Source: Margaritispora aquatica (lineage: Eukaryota; Ascomycota; Leotiomycetes; Helotiales; Discinellaceae). From it: a stretch of 64,000 nucleotides of DNA. Location: NCBI GenBank assembly GCA_007644065.1, contig VJWN01000015.1:356658-420657 (forward strand), given 5' to 3'. Positions 34,611-44,746 of the stretch are shown one piece after another. The first letter of the stretch is position 1. Every line of letters begins with the position of its first letter. The notes under the pieces are model-generated. The model saw only the letters and a program-made list of their open reading frames with translations, ran no database searches and was not told the origin of the DNA. Both the position numbers and the translations under genes were made by a program.

Positions 34611-36642
34611 ATGGCGGGCGCAGATTTGTCCTCGCGCGACGATGTAGAGAAGTATGCCTACAAGAACGAGTCGTCAGATTCGAGGTCACCTCATAGATAT
34701 GATTTGGAGGAGCAGATGCGCCGTGGCAGCGTAACGCCGCACCACGACAGCTTCTTCTCGGCCTTCAAGCCAAGCAGCTTCAAGCGGAATCCAAATGCGC
34801 GAGTGGTTACAGAGGCAACGGATGCTGAAGGCCGCCCTCTTCCCGATCAGCCACCTGCTGAGCCGGCTTTGGCTATGAAGCTGAAGGAACGTCACTTGCA
34901 GATGATTGCCATTGGGGGCTCTATCGGTATGTTTATCACAGGAACGAGAAGGACATGAGAACGCGATTCTGATTGAGAATCCAGGTACGGGTCTTTTCGT
35001 CGGATCTGGCTCTGCTTTAGCCACTGGTGGTCCAGCTTCGCTCATTATTGCATATGGTCTCATCGGTTGCATGTTATTCTGCACAGTCCATGCTTTGGGA
35101 GAGCTTGCAGTAGCATTCCCAATTGCTGGCGCTTTCTCGGTATACTCTAGTAGATTTATTGATCCTGCTTGGGGTTTTGCGATGGGATGGAAGTGAGTAA
35201 AACAAGAGGTACAAACTTTGAGATGAAGTGGCTGACGATATCGTAGTTATGCGCTGAACTGGCTTGTAACACTTCCTCTTGAGCTGACGGCAGCTTCAAT
35301 CACAGTTTCATACTGGCCAGGAGCGAAAGACATCAATCCAGCTGCATTTGTGGTCATCTTCTGGTTTGTCATCGTGCTGATCAATTTCTTCGGTGTGCGT
35401 GGATATGGAGAGGCAGAATTTGTTTTCTCTATTATCAAGGTCATTGCAGTCATTGGCTTTATTTTGCTGGGCATAATAATTGCAGCAGGAGGAGTTCCAG
35501 GATCGCCACAAGGATATCTTGGTGCAGGATATTGGTATAATCCAGGGTACGTGGTCAAATAGTTGGTCTGGGGCGTGATGTGTGCGTACTGATTCAGGAA
35601 ACAGAGCTTTTAACCACGGCTTCAAAGGATTGTGCTCAGTATTTGTCACTGCAGCTTTCTCCTTTGGTGGAACTGAGTTGGTTGGTTTGACAGCTGCTGA
35701 GACCGAGAACCCACGCAAAGCTCTGCCATCTGCTGTCAAGCAGGTGTTTTGGCGTATTACTTTGGCAAGTATCCAGAACTACGCACGGCTCTTCACATCT
35801 AACAAACATAGTTCTACATGGTGTCACTCACCATCGTCGGCTGTCTCGTCCCCTACAACGATCCTGAGCTCCTCAACGGTACCGGCTCCCAGGACGCCAA
35901 TGCCTCTCCATTCGTTATTGCTGTCAAGAACGCTGGAATTTCCGTCGTCCCCTCAATCATGAACGTCGTAATCCTGATCGCCGTCCTTTCTGTCGGTAAC
36001 TCCTCCATCTACGGCTCCTCAAGAACTATGGCCGCTCTGGCGGATCGTGGCCAAGCCCCAAAAATCCTCGGCTACATCGACAACACTGGCCGTCCACTTG
36101 TATCTATTATTGTTGCCTCGGCCATCGGCCTCCTTTGCTTCATTGTCGCCGCTGGTACCGAGACCCGAGTCCAGGCCTTTAACTGGATGCTGGCTATTTC
36201 GGGTCTCAGCTCCATCTTCACATGGGCATCTATTTGCATGTGCCACATCCGCTTCCGTCATGCCTGGAAGTACAACGGCCACACGCTTGACGAACTAGCC
36301 TTCAAGTCGCAATGCGGTTACTGGGGCTCCTGGATCGGGTTCGGGCTCAACATGCTCATCTTAGTCGCTCAATTCTGGACCGCTGTTTGGCCCGTCGGCT
36401 ATGCCTCCGAGACGCCAGCGGAGATTGCTCAAGGGTTCTTCGAGGCGTATCTTGCCATGCCGATTGTGATTTTGTTCTACTTCAGCTTCAAGATTATTAA
36501 GAGGACGAAGATAAAGAAGATCAGTGAGATCGATGTCACGAGTGGGAGGAGGGAGATGGATCTGCCTGCTATTTTAGCGAAGGAGAGGGCTGAGCAGGCG
36601 ACGTGGCCGTGGTATAAGAAGTGGTGGAATACAGTGTTCTAA
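34611..36642 (+). CDS. GAP1: GAP1-type amino-acid permease
   Basis: Five exons (34611-34926, 34985-35192, 35247-35546, 35605-35764, 35812-36642) give 604 residues. The start is the ATG at 34611; the frame further upstream lacks ATG. The fourth intron has a GC donor (GCAAGT). A ~95-residue hydrophilic N-terminus precedes the permease core, which opens with [15 protein letters not shown] and continues with [34 protein letters not shown] and [16 protein letters not shown]. These are hallmarks of the yeast amino-acid transporter family (APC superfamily, 12 helices). The protein imports amino acids with protons at the plasma membrane. The family call is near certain. Broad specificity, as in yeast Gap1, is likely but not provable from sequence. 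The tail ends with [12 protein letters not shown]. Confidence 0.93.
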
Positions 36643-37220
36643 GCTTCTTTCCTGTTGACACTCGCTTGCTCGAGTCGTGGTCACTGGTGGTGTTTGTTTG
36701 ATGTGCTTCAAGGCTTGTTTATTGCCACAGAGTCGTGCCGAAGCTTTAGAAGCTTGCTTGTAAGAGTTGTGCAGATTGAAGTGCAGATTAGAGGAATGCC
36801 CAGATTTGTGGTGGAACTTCTCGCGTGTGCTCTATCGTCCGTGCCCAAACTGTGAACTTTTGAGTCAATCATCAAGTGTTTCTCGGTCCAATATCAAGCT
36901 TCAAAATGACATCTTCGTTCTCTAGTCAAATCTCGTAGGAGTGCTAGCTTTTGCTTGATATAATTGGACAATGCAAACCCAACTCATGCCCTATCCAGGA
37001 CAAAAAAGCTTCACGAACTTCGACTTTCAATTTCAGAATTTAGACATATCTCTCAACACTCTACGGGGAACTACCTTCTAGGAGTCAAAGAGCACCTGAG
37101 CGCCCTTACTTCCCCTAATTTTGCGCCTTCATATATACCTACAAAGGAAGCCATTTTTTAATCACCATGTGATAACGACGCCTCATAAGGAATATGAACT
37201 CACGCACAGCATGTTTTGTC
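36643..37220. other. Intergenic
   Basis: This is permease 3' flank and 5S upstream sequence; no gene is seen. Confidence 0.5.
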
Positions 37221-37340
37221 ACATACGACCATAGACTGAGGAGAATTGGGCATCCCGTCCGCTCTGCCATACACAAGCCTCAGATCGGTAGATTAGTAGT
37301 TGGGTGGGTGACCACCAGCGAATAGCTACTGTTGTATGTT
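37221..37340 (+). rRNA. 5S ribosomal RNA
   Basis: About 119-120 nt begin ACATACGACCATAG and end GTTGTATGT. These ends pair as helix I with one wobble. The conserved fungal 5S core is present (GGCATCCCGTCCGCTCT, then TTAGTAGTTGGGTGGGTGAC, then CCAGCGAAT). An internal CTGAGG pairs with CCTCAG, and GGTAG pairs with CTACT, so the fold looks intact. A T6 run directly downstream fits an RNA polymerase III terminator, and the control box is internal. It is a lone copy between protein genes, as in many Pezizomycotina where 5S genes are dispersed rather than in the rDNA array. Confidence 0.92.
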
Positions 37341-38815
37341 TTTTGAATTTTTGATCTTCTCACCATATTTCTGGCTTATTTTTGTCACCCACCTACGCAC
37401 CCACTCACCCATCCAATTATCCATGCTACCTACAATCTTTTTGATCGGCGCTATTGTTTCTAGTTCTTCTGCGCTTCAGATACCAAAGTATCTTACTGAA
37501 AAGAAGAAAAAAAAAAAGTCACATCTCGATCCCTTCCCTGCTCTTTCTCCCCTCTTTCTCTTTACATATTCTCCAAGATGGAACAAAGTCTCACGAAGCC
37601 GCACCGTCCTATATAGTCGCTATATCTTAATAGAATCCTAATCTCATACAATGCGGCTCTTGTGATAGAGTCGTGTAGTCTCACAATCAGTGTTATGCGT
37701 TAGGTCTACAGCTTAGTTCAAAGAAGAGATTATAGCTTTATAAATAGTTATATATCTAAACTATTCTCTACCTACGTTATAAAAGATTAGTAATTTCTTA
37801 TCTACTTTACTAGAGAAAAGATTTAGTAGCGTCGACTTTAATTATAAATCTAATTAATATCGATCTTTTTTAGATCTAGAACAACATAATTAAAACAAAA
37901 GCTATTTTAATCTTATAAAAGACATATGGCCAATGGTGGTAGCCTGAGGCGCTCTATAGGGAAGTCCTCTGTCGGATTTAAGAGCTCTGGTCCTGTCAGC
38001 CCTACAGCATCGGACCGTGGGCATATGCGGAGGTCATCACCTCATCCGCCCCGCAAAAGCGCAAAAGGCCAAGATGCCAAAACTGCATACCTTGGAGAGC
38101 CTTTTCCAAGCCCAACCAATTGATTTTATGATAATGGCAAAGCTGAACTCTCGGCTGAGAGTGTACGGAGATAGAGGATAGTGGGGAAGCTTAATAATAG
38201 GTGGTTGTTGTCCCGCCGCGAAAAGTCTGTGTGGCGGAAGAATCCCTGGCCATCAAATCGGCTAGTGAACGAACGACCTTGTCTACTTGTGAGGAATGAG
38301 GAAACGTCAATGATACTTTTTCTCATTCCGATACTTGAATATCAATATGAATATGGATATACGAGTGGCTTGCGGGAGCTCAACTTCATGTCGACTCCTC
38401 TGTTCAGCTGAGTTTTGACTATTACACCACCGCACTACCCTTACCTAATGATTCACCACGATATGAGTGCCACATTTCTTGACTTCATATTACTTATTAT
38501 AAAGGCGTCTGTACACAGGACTGGGTGAGACAAGGCGCACATCTACCCCTCATGTCGATTGGTGACTTCCCTATTCCAGCTGAGTGAACTACGAATGGGA
38601 TGCACCACTCTTTGTGAGAAATATACATGTGGCTGATGGTCCAAGAGAGTCTTTCCCAAGAGCTGCACTTCAGCTGTTTTGTTGACAGGATAGATAAAGG
38701 GTGGGGATATCTCTCTTTCGTGTATCCTTTTAGTGACCGCTGCACCTCGATCGTCACTTTACTCTTTTCTCTTGCAAAATTCTTTGGCAATATTATAGAT
38801 TGTAACTAATCCCCC
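37341..38815. other. Intergenic with AT-rich patch
   Basis: From about 37690 to 37925 the sequence is TA-rich and stop-rich, resembling RIP-mutated DNA. A 65-codon ATG frame (37926-38123) and other short frames have no recognisable domain. The last 300 bp should hold the promoter of the LGFP-repeat gene. Confidence 0.5.
37690..37925. repeat. Small AT-rich RIP-like patch
   Basis: TA-rich words and absence of open frames mark a short decayed segment between the 5S gene and the LGFP-repeat gene. Confidence 0.4.
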
Positions 38816-41800
38816 ATGGCGACACTCATCGACTTCGTGTTTAAGGACAGAAAGTTCTCTAACCCCAACGGCACTGTTCCGACTACGCTCCCCACAGATG
38901 GAATACTTGGCGATGGCCCGGGCACTTTCCAAGGCCAAGTCCTACCAAAATCGATCCAAGCCGGGTCAACTGCGATTATTGTACAGTCTCTCCCTCCTCC
39001 TGCGGGGACCGTACGCTTCCACGTTCGCGTCGTTTTCTGTATCAACTCCATCGTCAACAGGACGGAGAACTTGATCGAGGCTTCCCGATTGCCTTTCGCC
39101 GTAACAGTGACAGGCCAGGGTAGCGTTGCAAAACTCGCCGTTGGTATTGGAAGTACAGCAGTCGGGTGGCGGTACACGGATGTCTTCTCCAGCCCGGACA
39201 TATTGCCCAATTCCTGGCACTCGGCTGATCTGGTCTACGACGTCGACACGTTGTTTCTGGTTTTCGATGGCAGGCCTGCTGGATGTCACGGGTTTGGAGG
39301 AAATGGGAAACTCCTGCCAACCAACGACAATACTTTGGTGATTGGCGGACGACAGCCTTCCCAGCGGTTCAATGGAAAAATCGCGGCCCTCAAGGTCGAG
39401 ACAGGAATTCCAAGCAATCTTGAAGATATCACCGATCAGCTCCGCTCCACGCCGCAATGGTATATCACCACCAAACTGGAGACATTCCGGCCCTACCGCG
39501 ATCTCGGGGAGCCCACTGAATCTGCTTCTTTGCAACTTGCAGGCTATTTCTGGAGTCAACCTTACAAGGAAGGGACCATTTACTGGCATACGGCAGGATC
39601 CTCAGCATTCGTTTTGCAAGGCGGATTCCTGCTGCGCTACAATCAAAGCCCGCAGTTGCGAGAAGCACTTGGCTATCCGACTAGCGATGAGATGATGACT
39701 TCTGACCCCGTGGGGAGGAAGACTTTGTTCCAAAAAGGCGCTATCTACTGGTCGCCGGCGACAGGTGCCTTCGAAATGCTGGGCAAGATTTATTTACAGT
39801 ATGAAGCGCTGGGGGAGTCCAAAGTGTGGGGGTTTCCTCTTGAGGTCGCGCAGACTATCAACGGCGGCATATCACAACGTACCCAGAACGCAACATGGTA
39901 CTTGAAGAACGGAGGCCACACTGCGTTCGAAGTACACGGAGACATTCTGAAAGCCTTTTTAGCGACAGGTGGCACCGATCGGTACGGCTTCCCAGTGACA
40001 AACGAAATGGAGGTACAAGGGCTGGAAGAAAACTCTCCTATGTTTAAGACTGTCCGCAATGTGCGCCTGTCAAATTTCGAACGCTGCTCGTACTACTGGA
40101 GTCCAACAACCGGAGCCCATCACATAGGGGGAGGTTTCCTCTCTAAATGGTTGGAGGAGGGTGGGCCAAAGGGCGACTTTGGCCTACCTACGACTGACGA
40201 CGACATTGCCATTCCGGGCGGGTCGGGCCTCATGTGTGGGTTTGAGCATGGTGTAATCAACTGGTTTGGAGCGGAATTGGGCATCCGGTTGGTGCGCCCA
40301 TTCAAGCTCTTTATCCAAAATGTCAACACTATCGAGGAAGAGGGTTCCGGCCAGGGCGAGAATGATCTGTACTTTGGGATCAGAGTGTTCAAGGGCAACG
40401 AACAGGTGTTCTTCCGTCGCTGGCCTGACCAAGGCGATCTGGGCGGGCGTAACAATCGTGACATCAACTTCCGCATCCCTAACGTGTTCACGCCTACAGT
40501 GTATGATAGCTATAGGCTGAGCATCGACGTGTGGGACTCAGACCAAGGTGCCCTGTTCGGTGGAGGAGATGACAAGCTCGGCACCTGGAACAAGACGCTC
40601 GATGCTAGCAATGCCTGGGGCATGAAGGACGGCGCGGGCTGGATGAATTCTGGCGCCATTGACAAGATCATTAACATTGTCGCCATCGTGCAACCAGAAG
40701 TCAACATTGCTAGCCTAAGCGAAGTGCAGAAGTGGTGGGGCTTCAGAAACCACGCCTTCGACCCAATCGACTATCAGACGTTTGCACGCGCTTTCCGCGA
40801 TGTAGACTCTGACCCAGAGACATTGGATCCGCGAGACTGGCTCGACGGGATTTTCTACAAGCTGGTGGCGAAGCACATGGCGAAAAGTGGAAACTGCTTT
40901 GGCATGGCGCTGGAAGGCATCTACGCTCGCCACGGCCTGAGCGGTGCAAGCCAGCCACTGAACCGCTTTGGCGAGGCCGAATGGTCGGTATTGCAACCGA
41001 CCATAACGACGAAGCAGCTATACCAGGTTGGGGCATCTGGGATGTGGTGGTTCATAGGCCAGTTCCTGGGCGGGCAGACGCACAACCCGATGGACGTATA
41101 TATTGCGACAGAGAAGCGCTGGTGGGACGGCGAGATGTCAGTGCTCTGCCTAAGCCAGAATGCAGACTTCAGCGGCAAAGCGCATGTTGTGCTACCTATT
41201 GCATGGAATGGCAACACTAAGCCCAAGACCATCACGGTGCTGGATCCCAACTTTCCCGGCATAACGAATCAGATCGTCATTGATATGGACGCCAACACGT
41301 TCAACTACGACCCGCTGCCGGCTGTGCCTACCGCGAATCGCTATTTCGGCACCCGTTGGAGCGGTGGCCGGCTTCATTACATGCCTTTCGGAGTGTTATC
41401 ATCGGTCCCGCGTACGCCCTGGTTAGAGGCCCTTATGCTCATTGTCGTCGGTACTATCGTCATTTTTGGTAACGATACCGAGACCACGTCGATTACCGAG
41501 CCCAGTGGTGCCGACTTGAGCGGCCACGGCCAGCGTGCAACGGAGCTGCGGCAGGCCGGCAAGTCGCTTGACGGTTTCTTCACTAAGTCGCCGCTCTCAA
41601 TGGGCGGTGACTTCGCAGGCGAGATCCTTCTTAGTAGCGGCAACAGCCCCGCTCCGCCCCCAGCCGCTCCGCCCGTCAGCCCTCCTCCGGTACAAAACAT
41701 CCCTGGATTTCCAAACATTCCTAGCATTACTATTCCTCACATCGATCTCAGCAATGTCTGGCGCAGCCTAAGCCTTAGCCGCTCTTTCAAACACGACATG

Positions 41801-42364
41801 CGCGGCAAACCCGGCAGCACCACCCACGATTACTTCGCCAAATCCGGCTGCGTCCACTTCTCGAGTACCTCCGCTCTCAACCCGGGTGAAGTCACAACTG
41901 TCGAGGCCACAGACCTGGGCACCACCAGTACCGCGGCACTCGGATTCACTCATGCCCGCGGCAAGACCCACGACGTGGTTATTATGCACAGCCAGGGCCT
42001 AGTCTCGGGTTCCCGTATGCTGCGCTTCCAGTTCAACACCGCAGCCGCGGGGACTTTCAAGTTCAATACCCGGCTGGGCTTGGGACTAGTAGACTTCTTG
42101 CCCGGCCCCACGGGCGTGACGGGTGCGCGGTTGACTGTCACAACTACGGTGGGGGAGCGAGCGTGGTCGCATGCGTTTGAACTGGGTGCTGTGTCGGTGG
42201 GCACACGGTTGAAGATCCCAATTGAGGATACGGAGGGCAGGCTGACTGCTGTGACGCTTGGGGGAACTGGGCAGGTCGCTGCTGCGCGTATCGTTACTGG
42301 CACGCAGATTGCGGCGGGAGTAGACATTGCGCAGCCGGTGGTAGTACCCCCAATCCCACGTTAG
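38816..42364 (+). CDS. Giant LamG / LGFP-repeat / cysteine-peptidase-like protein
   Basis: One uninterrupted exon encodes 1182 residues with no classical signal peptide. Visible parts in order are: residues ~1-215, a concanavalin/laminin-G-like beta-sandwich (WHSADLVYDVDTLFLVFDG, LVIGGRQPSQRFNGKIAAL); residues ~225-485, five LGFP-type repeats (LGEP, LGYP, WGFP, YGFP, FGLP) with the companion motif GAIYWSPATGA; residues ~490-605, a C2-like sandwich (YRLSIDVWDSD); residues ~650-830, a region with SGNCFGMAL (Cys694), KAHVVLP (His790) and LDPNFPG (Asp810), arranged like a papain-fold peptidase or transglutaminase; a hydrophobic segment near residue 870; a Pro-rich linker; and a C-terminal beta domain. 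LGFP repeats are best known from actinobacterial cell-envelope proteins. Function is unknown; wall or carbohydrate binding coupled to peptide-bond chemistry is a hypothesis. Bacterial origin is possible but unproven. Confidence 0.85.
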   Translation: MATLIDFVFKDRKFSNPNGTVPTTLPTDGILGDGPGTFQGQVLPKSIQAGSTAIIVQSLPPPAGTVRFHVRVVFCINSIVNRTENLIEASRLPFAVTVTGQGSVAKLAVGIGSTAVGWRYTDVFSSPDILPNSWHSADLVYDVDTLFLVFDGRPAGCHGFGGNGKLLPTNDNTLVIGGRQPSQRFNGKIAALKVETGIPSNLEDITDQLRSTPQWYITTKLETFRPYRDLGEPTESASLQLAGYFWSQPYKEGTIYWHTAGSSAFVLQGGFLLRYNQSPQLREALGYPTSDEMMTSDPVGRKTLFQKGAIYWSPATGAFEMLGKIYLQYEALGESKVWGFPLEVAQTINGGISQRTQNATWYLKNGGHTAFEVHGDILKAFLATGGTDRYGFPVTNEMEVQGLEENSPMFKTVRNVRLSNFERCSYYWSPTTGAHHIGGGFLSKWLEEGGPKGDFGLPTTDDDIAIPGGSGLMCGFEHGVINWFGAELGIRLVRPFKLFIQNVNTIEEEGSGQGENDLYFGIRVFKGNEQVFFRRWPDQGDLGGRNNRDINFRIPNVFTPTVYDSYRLSIDVWDSDQGALFGGGDDKLGTWNKTLDASNAWGMKDGAGWMNSGAIDKIINIVAIVQPEVNIASLSEVQKWWGFRNHAFDPIDYQTFARAFRDVDSDPETLDPRDWLDGIFYKLVAKHMAKSGNCFGMALEGIYARHGLSGASQPLNRFGEAEWSVLQPTITTKQLYQVGASGMWWFIGQFLGGQTHNPMDVYIATEKRWWDGEMSVLCLSQNADFSGKAHVVLPIAWNGNTKPKTITVLDPNFPGITNQIVIDMDANTFNYDPLPAVPTANRYFGTRWSGGRLHYMPFGVLSSVPRTPWLEALMLIVVGTIVIFGNDTETTSITEPSGADLSGHGQRATELRQAGKSLDGFFTKSPLSMGGDFAGEILLSSGNSPAPPPAAPPVSPPPVQNIPGFPNIPSITIPHIDLSNVWRSLSLSRSFKHDMRGKPGSTTHDYFAKSGCVHFSSTSALNPGEVTTVEATDLGTTSTAALGFTHARGKTHDVVIMHSQGLVSGSRMLRFQFNTAAAGTFKFNTRLGLGLVDFLPGPTGVTGARLTVTTTVGERAWSHAFELGAVSVGTRLKIPIEDTEGRLTAVTLGGTGQVAAARIVTGTQIAAGVDIAQPVVVPPIPR

Positions 42365-42607
42365 ATAGATCTGGGTGGGTGTGGCTGCTTTATAGTTGGA
42401 CCTTTTGGAAGTGCTTTAGGTTTGGAAGTTTCAGACGATATTATATATAAGTTGTTACTTCCCAATACGAGCTTGGTATACTAAGGCCTTGTTCTACATC
42501 AATACTAAATATATTTTCTTTTTCTCATTAACTTACCATACGTATAGTAGAATATATCAGCTATATAATAGAAGAATTCACCATTACCTATCGCCTACAA
42601 AATACCT

Positions 42608-44746
42608 CTAATAAATATTGAAATCCTCTGCTTCCAATCCCGCCTGAACTGCAGTTATTAAAATACCCCCCTCCATCATCCCATCCACATAACACTCCCC
42701 AACGAACAGCCATCCACCCCCAATCCTTCTCCTCATAACAACCGGTAAATCCACACCCCAAAGCACAACCACCACGTCGCCAGCAACGGCCGTCTCCGGC
42801 ACCACAGCATACATCAACTCATTCGTGAGCGCAAACCTCCTTCCCGGGAGGGTCGTCGATATCATCTGAATATACTCATTTGAGAGATTGACGGAGTCTC
42901 TGAGGGGTTTCTTGGACGTGGCGGTCTTGTGGAGGATGGAGGGCGTGAGGGTGAACCACTCCGGTGGTGCCGTAGTAGACCATCTATTGAGATACGAATC
43001 AACAGCGAGAGTTTTCCAGAACTGTGCACAGCTCCACAGTGCAGCCTTTTTGGTTACTTTCTCGGCCATTTTATGCCATTCAGTCACCGTCTTTACCAAG
43101 TCTATTGGCGTAGGCTTGTGTGATTTCAACGGGGTGCCGAGATGCCCCAGTGTTGTGAGAGCGCAACCGAAAATGGTAACGATTTTATTGTCGGATGAAA
43201 AGGAGCAGGCAGTGGGTGTGTTACCGCCTACTTTGAAGCGGTTGCACGATAGGTCGTCGATAGAATGGGAGGGGGAGGGTTGGGACCAGTTTGGTAGCCA
43301 GGTTGGGAAGTGCTCTCCTTCTTCTTCCTCGGTCTGGATCGGATTGATGTCTTTTTCCTTTGACTTGAATTCCTTGACTCCATCTCTCAAAGGCGCGTAA
43401 ATACCGGCTGCGCAAATAATGTTGAGTGCTCCGTGGGCTCTACTTACAGCTACTTCGGTGTCGGACGTCGTTTGAATTTGGGAATCCGACAGATGTTTCC
43501 CAGCAGCTTCCGCTTCTCGAGCAGCTGCCGCATCATAACTTATCGTGAAAGTGATCACAAAATCCGTTTTTCCTCCAATTTGCACCTGTTCCTGTGTCCT
43601 CTGATCTCGCGGCACCGCAATACAATACTTAAACACGTCGAAATAAAGGTCGAACACCGGCTTCTCGTAATCAATCGTCAAAAGCTCGTCATACTCAATC
43701 CCACTCTCCTGCAAGAACCCAAGCAGCGCAATGACCTTATCTCTGCCATCTTTTGCACCCGAGTTTCGATATCGTGTTAGAGTGTAAGCAAACCAACTCG
43801 GATCTTTCTTCACATCGACGTCCCTCCTATCAATACAAATCGTGTTTGGCATATTACTCGCCGTCAAATCCGTCCAGATCGGATTCGCCCACTCCCCAGG
43901 ATCCTTGAGTTCCATCTCCATAGCCAAAGAACTCAACACCCGAATCAAAGCGTCCCAGAACGAACAACTTTTCCCACCCACCCAGACTTGTGGCGAAGTC
44001 CCAAATGCCACCTCTTGTACAATCCACATCCGTTGCCAGTACGGCAATTCCGTTAGTTGCTTAAGCGCAACCCAGATATGCTGTAATGTCGAGTCCGCCA
44101 TCGCGCGCTCATACCTCTCAGAAGCTTCTTTGTCAGTCAATCCATCCAACGTCGGATCCAGCAAACGTTGATCTTCCCAGGCCAGAAACTCCATGAGCAA
44201 ATCACTATTCTTGAATGCGGGACCAAGCCAAATCAGGGTATGTTGACATTTCTTGTATATTGTGCGCATTCGACAAACTTCCACATTGCGTTCGGGGATA
44301 GAGAATTGGTTTATGCATATTGCGTCGATCCAGAGGGTGCGAGGGGTAGTTGGAAGACGGAAACTGGTGAGTGCGAGGTGGAGATTTGGAGTCACGTTGA
44401 AAAGTTGGTCGTTTAGAGTGATGGCGATGGGATCGATAGGTGATCCCCATGTGTAGGAGAGAGCGTCGTATTGGGGGTTGTCATCGAATGATGCATGGTG
44501 AAGCGTAGCCACAAGGGGCGCCTCAGATGATTGAGCTGGCTCGATGATAACGAGACGGACCTCGTTTTTGAATGCAACGAGGTCAGTGTATTTGAATGAC
44601 TCATTGATTTTGTTTGGCTCATCGATCGCTTGCGGTTTTGGTTCCGGTCTTGGAGCGAGTTTGCTTTCATCCTTCCTTGAGCTTTTGAAGATATCTCGAA
44701 GCTTGCTGGAAAAACGTGACTTGCTTGGCCCGTCTTGAGAAGACAT
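42608..44746 (-). CDS. HET-domain protein (heterokaryon incompatibility)
   Basis: A single exon encodes 712 residues from the ATG at 44746; the frame extends eight codons upstream but only to a GTG. After a basic Ser/Lys-rich N-terminus, the three HET-domain hallmarks appear in order: YDALSYTWGSP near residue 95, LWIDAICINQ near 140, and RMWIVQEVAFG near 240. The C-terminal half has low-complexity charged stretches and ends with the usual GDVVVVLWGVDLP-type block of these proteins. HET proteins trigger cell death or self/non-self rejection after hyphal fusion, often through a partner gene. No NACHT or WD40 repeat is fused here, so it is the common stand-alone form. It is convergent with the LGFP-repeat gene, 243 bp away. 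Confidence 0.9.
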   Translation of the reverse strand: MSSQDGPSKSRFSSKLRDIFKSSRKDESKLAPRPEPKPQAIDEPNKINESFKYTDLVAFKNEVRLVIIEPAQSSEAPLVATLHHASFDDNPQYDALSYTWGSPIDPIAITLNDQLFNVTPNLHLALTSFRLPTTPRTLWIDAICINQFSIPERNVEVCRMRTIYKKCQHTLIWLGPAFKNSDLLMEFLAWEDQRLLDPTLDGLTDKEASERYERAMADSTLQHIWVALKQLTELPYWQRMWIVQEVAFGTSPQVWVGGKSCSFWDALIRVLSSLAMEMELKDPGEWANPIWTDLTASNMPNTICIDRRDVDVKKDPSWFAYTLTRYRNSGAKDGRDKVIALLGFLQESGIEYDELLTIDYEKPVFDLYFDVFKYCIAVPRDQRTQEQVQIGGKTDFVITFTISYDAAAAREAEAAGKHLSDSQIQTTSDTEVAVSRAHGALNIICAAGIYAPLRDGVKEFKSKEKDINPIQTEEEEGEHFPTWLPNWSQPSPSHSIDDLSCNRFKVGGNTPTACSFSSDNKIVTIFGCALTTLGHLGTPLKSHKPTPIDLVKTVTEWHKMAEKVTKKAALWSCAQFWKTLAVDSYLNRWSTTAPPEWFTLTPSILHKTATSKKPLRDSVNLSNEYIQMISTTLPGRRFALTNELMYAVVPETAVAGDVVVVLWGVDLPVVMRRRIGGGWLFVGECYVDGMMEGGILITAVQAGLEAEDFNIY

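Noticed and set aside
37926..38123. 65-codon ATG frame next to the AT-rich patch
   Set aside because: Low-complexity Ser/Pro/Lys composition; likely chance or a decayed fragment.
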